NCBI GenBank assembly: GCA_037190175.1
Contig: JBBCJM010000097.1
Span: 1 to 42,429, forward strand
Origin: JBBCJM01 sp037190175
GTDB taxonomy: Bacteria > Pseudomonadota > Alphaproteobacteria > Rhodobacterales > Rhodobacteraceae
Direction: 5' to 3'
Length of the DNA: 42,429 bases
Positions 38,773 through 42,429 of this stretch are shown one piece after another; position 1 is the stretch's first letter, and each line of letters begins with the position of its first letter. The position numbers and the translations under genes were made by a program. Under the pieces are notes generated by a model. The model was not told the DNA's origin and searched no databases. It saw only the letters and a program-made list of their open reading frames with translations.

Positions 38773-40743
38773 ATGATATTGCAGGAGATCGCCGCGTCGC
38801 TGGGAAACATGCTCTCCCTCGACCATTTCATCTATCTGTGGCTGGGCGTGCTGATGGGCTATGTGCTGGGCATCCTGCCCGGGCTCGGCAGCGTCGCCGG
38901 CCTCGCCCTGCTGCTGCCCTATACCTACGACATGCCGCCCTCGGCGGCGCTGGTGATGATGATCGGCCTGATCGCGCCGCAGCACACCTCGGACACCATG
39001 CCCGCGGTGCTGATGGGCATCCCCGGCTCGGCCTCGGCGCAGGCCACCGTGCTCGACGGCTTTCCGCTGTCGAAACAGGGCAAGGCCGCCCGCGCGCTCT
39101 CGGCCGCCTATGTCTCGTCGATGATCGGCGGGGTGATCGGGGCCATCGTGCTGACCGCCGCGATCTTCGCCGCCCGGCCGCTGATCCTGGCGATGGGGTT
39201 CCCCGAGCTGATGATGCTGGTGATCTGGTCGCTCAGCATGGTCGGCGCGATCTCGGGCATCTCGGCGCTGAAGGGCATGGCCGCCTGCACCGTGGGCCTG
39301 ATGATCGGCTCCATCGGCAGCGCCTCGGCCACGGCGGAGCTGCGGCTGACGCTCGACACCCTCTATCTGATGGAGGGCATACCGCTGGTCATCGCGGCCC
39401 TGTCGATCTATGCGATCCCCGAGATCATCGACCTGCTGCGCAACTCGAAATCCATCGCGGAATCGCGCGAGATCGGCTCGGGCTGGCGGCTGGGCTTCCT
39501 CGACGCGATCCGCAACCGCTGGCTGATCCTGCGCTGCTCGGGGCTGGGCTGCGTGATCGGCGCGCTGCCCGGGATCGGCTCCTCGGTGGTGGACTGGCTG
39601 GCCTACGGCCATGCGGTGCAGAGCGCGAAGGACAAGTCGCAGTTCGGCAAGGGCGACATTCGCGGGGTCATCGCCCCTGAATCGGCCAACAACGCCACGC
39701 TGGGCGGCTCGCTGATCCCGACGCTGCTGTTCGGGGTGCCCGGCTCGGCCAGCATGGCGATCCTCCTGGGCGGGTTCATGCTGATCGGCATCTCGCCGGG
39801 CGCCAACATGGTGTCGACCGACCTTGACCTGACCTTCACCATCATCTGGTCGCTGGCGCTGGCCAACATCTTCGGCGGGCTTCTGTGCTTCATCACCTCG
39901 CGGCCGTTCTCGCGGCTGACCACGGTGCGCTATGCGCTGATCGCGCCGATCATGCTGACCGTGGTGTTCTTCGGCGCGATCCAGGCCTCGCGCAGCTGGG
40001 GCGACCTGATCGCGCTGATCCTGCTGGGCGTGTTCGGCACCCTGATGCGGCGGTTCGGCTGGTCGCGGCCGGCGCTGCTGATCGGCTTCGTGCTGTCCGA
40101 CCAGCTGGAGGGGTCGGTCTACCGCGCGGTGCAGATCTACGGGCTGAACTTCTTCGACCGGCCGATCGTGATCGTGCTGCTGTGCCTGATCGCCCTGACC
40201 GTCTTCGGCGCGGTGCGGATGAAGCGCATCGACCCCGACCTGATGAGCGGCGAGGGCGGCGAGGGCGACCGGCGCGCGCGGCTGCCGCAGATCGGCTTCA
40301 CCCTGGTGCTGCTGGGCTTCGCGGCGGTGGTCCTTGCCGATTCCTTCGGCCACACCTACCTGGCCCGGATGTTCCCGCAGAGCGTGTCGGCGCTGGCGCT
40401 GGTGCTGATCGTGGGGGTGCTCGGGTTCCAGATCTTCGGGCCGCCCACGACCAAGGTGCTCCACGACGGCGAGGTGGCCTCGACCGCACGGCAGAGCAGC
40501 ACCCATTACATGCTCTGGATCGTGGGCTATGCCGGGCTGATCGCGGTGTTCGGGTTCACCATCGCCTCGACCCTGTTCATCTTCGCCTTCACCACGGTCA
40601 AGTCCGACGCCAGCCTGACCCTGCGCGCCGGCCTGTCGCTGGGCTGCCTCGCGGTGCTGACCTTCGTGGTCTGGTGGCTCGACCTGCGCTACATCAACGG
40701 GCTGCTGCAGCACTGGGTCCAGATGCCGTGGTGGATGGGGTGA
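38773..40743 (+). CDS. tctA: Tripartite tricarboxylate transporter permease, TctA fused to TctB-like domain
   Basis: The 656-residue membrane protein combines two permease subunits. Residues about 1-490 are the large TctA subunit, with the signature glycine/proline segments GYVLGILPGLGSVAGLALLL and IGALPGIGSSVVDW and the GVPGSASMAILLGGFML loop. Residues about 505-650 have four hydrophobic segments and the size of the small TctB subunit (starting near LPQIGFTLVLLGFAAVVLA). No separate tctB is present, which fits a fusion. Together with TctC it imports an organic acid by ion gradient. Operator pair D upstream of tctC places uptake under the same control as the catabolic operons. Confidence 0.9.
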   Translation: MILQEIAASLGNMLSLDHFIYLWLGVLMGYVLGILPGLGSVAGLALLLPYTYDMPPSAALVMMIGLIAPQHTSDTMPAVLMGIPGSASAQATVLDGFPLSKQGKAARALSAAYVSSMIGGVIGAIVLTAAIFAARPLILAMGFPELMMLVIWSLSMVGAISGISALKGMAACTVGLMIGSIGSASATAELRLTLDTLYLMEGIPLVIAALSIYAIPEIIDLLRNSKSIAESREIGSGWRLGFLDAIRNRWLILRCSGLGCVIGALPGIGSSVVDWLAYGHAVQSAKDKSQFGKGDIRGVIAPESANNATLGGSLIPTLLFGVPGSASMAILLGGFMLIGISPGANMVSTDLDLTFTIIWSLALANIFGGLLCFITSRPFSRLTTVRYALIAPIMLTVVFFGAIQASRSWGDLIALILLGVFGTLMRRFGWSRPALLIGFVLSDQLEGSVYRAVQIYGLNFFDRPIVIVLLCLIALTVFGAVRMKRIDPDLMSGEGGEGDRRARLPQIGFTLVLLGFAAVVLADSFGHTYLARMFPQSVSALALVLIVGVLGFQIFGPPTTKVLHDGEVASTARQSSTHYMLWIVGYAGLIAVFGFTIASTLFIFAFTTVKSDASLTLRAGLSLGCLAVLTFVVWWLDLRYINGLLQHWVQMPWWMG

Positions 40744-40766
40744 GCGCCGGGAGCCGAGCCTCCCCC

Positions 40767-41738
40767 TCACGCCTGCGGGGTGCCGCCCGCCAGCACGGTC
40801 GCCATCCAGGCGCGGTCGATGTTGCCGCCCGAGAGGATGACCCCCACCTCGCGCCCTGCCATCGCCGCGCGCTCGGCCATCAGCGCGGCCAGCGCCGCGG
40901 CGCCGGCGCCCTCGGCGGCGTTGTGGGTGTCCTCGTGCAGGATGCGGATCGCCTCGGCCACCTGGTCGTCGGTGACCGCCACGATCCGCTCGGCGCCGCG
41001 GCCATAGATCGCCAGCGCCTCCTCCACCGGCACCCGCACCGCCATCCCGTCGGCGAAGGTGCGGGCGCTGTCGGTCGGCACCGGCCGGCCCGCCTCGGCG
41101 GAAAGCTTCGCGGTCGGCGCCCGGTCGCTGACCACGCCCACCACCCGGGTCGCCAGCCCCAGCGCGTCGCGCGCCGCGATCACCCCGCAGATGCCCGAGC
41201 CGCAGCCGATCGGCACATAGACCGTGTGCAGGTCGGGCTTCTCGCCGAACATCTCCCAGGCATAGGTCGCCACGCCGCGGCAGAGCTCGCGGTGGAAGGG
41301 CGGCACGGGGAACAGCCCGGTCTCGCCGGCCACGCGGAACACCTCCTCCTTCGCCGCGTCGAAATCCTCCCCGAACTCCACCAGTTCGGCGCCGAAGTCG
41401 CGCATCGCCGCGTTCTTCTCCACCGAATTGCCCCGCGGCACATAGACCACCGCGCGAAGGCCCGCGGCGGTGGCGGCGCGGGCCTGGGACTGGCCGTGGT
41501 TGCCGCGGGTGGCGGTGATCACCCCGGGGCAGTCGGGTTGCGTGCGGCGCAGCCAGTCGATCAGGGTGATCCCGCCCCGCAGCTTGAAGGCGCCGGTCGG
41601 CCCGTGGTTCTCGTGCTTGACCCAGACCCTCGCCCCGGTGCGGCGGGCAAGCTGCGGCCAGGGATAAAACGGCGTCGGCCGCATGTGCCGGTGCACCAGC
41701 GCCGCCGCCTGCCCCAGTTCCTCGCGCGTGAAAAGCAT
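40767..41738 (-). CDS. PLP-dependent threonine/serine dehydratase-like protein
   Basis: The 323-residue protein is a fold-type II PLP enzyme like catabolic threonine dehydratase. The PLP lysine is Lys52 in TGAFKLRGG, and the phosphate-binding loop is PIGCGSGICG. The C-terminal GVILSGGNID is typical of the family. There is no regulatory ACT domain. It deaminates a hydroxyamino acid to a 2-oxoacid; related enzymes act on hydroxyectoine-derived or other 3-hydroxyamino acids. The start at 41738 begins MLFTREELGQAA; an upstream extension is possible but lacks family likeness. It has no tandem operator and reads toward the transporter gene, so it is probably not part of the island regulon. Confidence 0.88.
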   Translation of the reverse strand: MLFTREELGQAAALVHRHMRPTPFYPWPQLARRTGARVWVKHENHGPTGAFKLRGGITLIDWLRRTQPDCPGVITATRGNHGQSQARAATAAGLRAVVYVPRGNSVEKNAAMRDFGAELVEFGEDFDAAKEEVFRVAGETGLFPVPPFHRELCRGVATYAWEMFGEKPDLHTVYVPIGCGSGICGVIAARDALGLATRVVGVVSDRAPTAKLSAEAGRPVPTDSARTFADGMAVRVPVEEALAIYGRGAERIVAVTDDQVAEAIRILHEDTHNAAEGAGAAALAALMAERAAMAGREVGVILSGGNIDRAWMATVLAGGTPQA

Positions 41739-41846
41739 GTCGTCCCCCTGCGGCCCCTTGGTGGCAGAGCCCCGCGCGCCCCACAACCCGGATTCCGGTG
41801 GACCGCCCCGCCCCGGCGGGCTAGCCTGCCGCCGATGGAGGATCCG

Positions 41847-42323
41847 ATGGCCCGCATCCCGCCCCTCGCGCTCTGCCTCGCCCTGCTGGCCGCGCCGGCC
41901 GCCGCCGCCACCTGCGAGCGGGGGCAGGAGGTGGTGATGCCCGACGGGATGACCGCCACCGTGGTCCAGTCGCGCGGCGGGATCTGCGTGGTGCGCGATG
42001 CGCGCGGCGAGGAGATCACCACCACGCCGGCCGATCTGGTCCCGGTGCCGCGCAACGATCCCTACGCCCGCAAGTTCTTCGCCGACTTCAGCTGCGGCCG
42101 CTACGGGCTGGGCGAGGCGCTCTACACCCTGTCGCTGCGGCCGGACGGCACCTGGGCGCGGTCCGACCGGCCGGAGGAGACCGGCACCTGGCGGGCCGAG
42201 GACTTCGACACGCTGACGCTGTTCGGCGCCTCGCTGCCGCTGGTGCGGGTGGTGCAGCTGTCCGACGGCGTCACCTTCGCCACGCCGGACGGGGACTATG
42301 TGATGGAGTGCCTGCGGGGGTGA
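41847..42323 (+). CDS. Small secreted protein of unknown function
   Basis: The 158-residue protein has a Sec signal peptide (residues 1-20, ending PAAAA). The mature part contains three or four cysteines (TCERG, GICVV, FSCGRYG, MECLRG) that could form disulfides. The first half (TATVVQSRGGICVVRD) has the look of a small beta-domain; the second half (YTLSLRPDGTWARSDRPEET and TWRAEDFDTLTLF) has a lipocalin/META-like strand pattern. I do not recognise the family. The start at 41847 follows GGAGGA (41837-41842) at ideal distance; another ATG four codons upstream overlaps that site. Confidence 0.75.
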   Translation: MARIPPLALCLALLAAPAAAATCERGQEVVMPDGMTATVVQSRGGICVVRDARGEEITTTPADLVPVPRNDPYARKFFADFSCGRYGLGEALYTLSLRPDGTWARSDRPEETGTWRAEDFDTLTLFGASLPLVRVVQLSDGVTFATPDGDYVMECLRG

Positions 42324-42368
42324 TGCCGCCGCCCTTTCCGGCCCCCCGGCAACGGACCGGATATTCGG

Positions 42369-42422
42369 GGCACCGAAGAAACCCGTTTGCTGTTCCTTGC
42401 CCCTCCTGCTTTCTTTGGTGCC
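42369..42422. repeat. Inverted repeat at right edge of window
   Basis: GGCACCGAAGAAA (42369-42381) and TTTCTTTGGTGCC (42410-42422) pair over 13 bases with one G-T wobble around a 28-base, pyrimidine-rich loop. It lies 46 bases after the stop of the secreted-protein gene. It may be a terminator or part of a repeat that continues beyond the window. Confidence 0.5.
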
Positions 42423-42429
42423 TTAAATA

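Noticed and set aside
40767..41738. Counting the threonine-dehydratase-like gene as part of the island regulon
   Set aside because: No TTCGC-N4-GCGAA pair with 20-base spacing is found in its upstream region (41739-41846).

Overview
The window looks like chromosome from a high-G+C alphaproteobacterium, most likely Rhodobacterales (Rhodobacteraceae/Paracoccaceae). This rests on the very high G+C seen by eye, a compact ccmABCDG cytochrome c maturation operon, an IalB-family protein, a stand-alone Hint_2-type protein, a lipid A LpxD gene, and the general style of the housekeeping genes. No transposase, integrase, phage gene, CRISPR array or rRNA is visible. One tRNA gene, tRNA-Leu(UAG), is present.

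Bases 1 to about 17,900 are mostly housekeeping. From the left they hold: the 5' part of a crotonase-type gene; a DUF442/TIGR01244 protein; tRNA-Leu; a Hint-domain protein; an M48 metalloprotease; the leftward ccmA-B-C-D-G operon; an endonuclease/exonuclease/phosphatase-fold protein and a cardiolipin synthase; a YjgR/DUF853 HerA-like ATPase; an unusual 422-base intergenic region with two small transcript-like elements; an IalB-family protein; a leftward envelope run of L,D-transpeptidase, lpxD, specialised ACP and ketoacyl-ACP synthase; a divergent YcbK/DUF882 protein; thpR; and a SPOR/peptidoglycan-binding protein with a degenerate trypsin fold.

Bases about 18,000 to 40,750 form a large catabolic island. 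It contains three MmgE/PrpD proteins, an HpcH/HpaI aldolase, an FMN-dependent alpha-hydroxy acid oxidase, an acyl-CoA dehydrogenase, a crotonase and an AtuA-family protein in one operon, a ketopantoate-reductase-like protein, a CaiB/BaiF CoA-transferase, an ACMSD-type amidohydrolase, an enolase-superfamily enzyme, a benzoylformate-decarboxylase-like ThDP enzyme with an aldehyde dehydrogenase, and a tripartite tricarboxylate transporter (TctC plus a TctA-TctB fusion). Two paralogous IclR regulators sit inside it. The likely logic is uptake of an organic (hydroxy)acid, one arm that oxidises a 2-hydroxyacid to a 2-oxoacid, decarboxylates it and oxidises the aldehyde, and a second arm of CoA activation, dehydrogenation, hydration and aldol cleavage. 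The substrate cannot be read from sequence.

The strongest new observation is regulatory. The seven promoter regions that together serve nearly all island genes, other than the two regulators, each carry a pair of 14-base imperfect palindromes of the form TTCGC-N4-GCGAA. In every pair the two copies start exactly 20 bases apart. This argues that the scattered transcripts form one regulon bound by tetrameric IclR-type regulators. The right edge holds a threonine-dehydratase-like enzyme and a small secreted protein, both without such sites.
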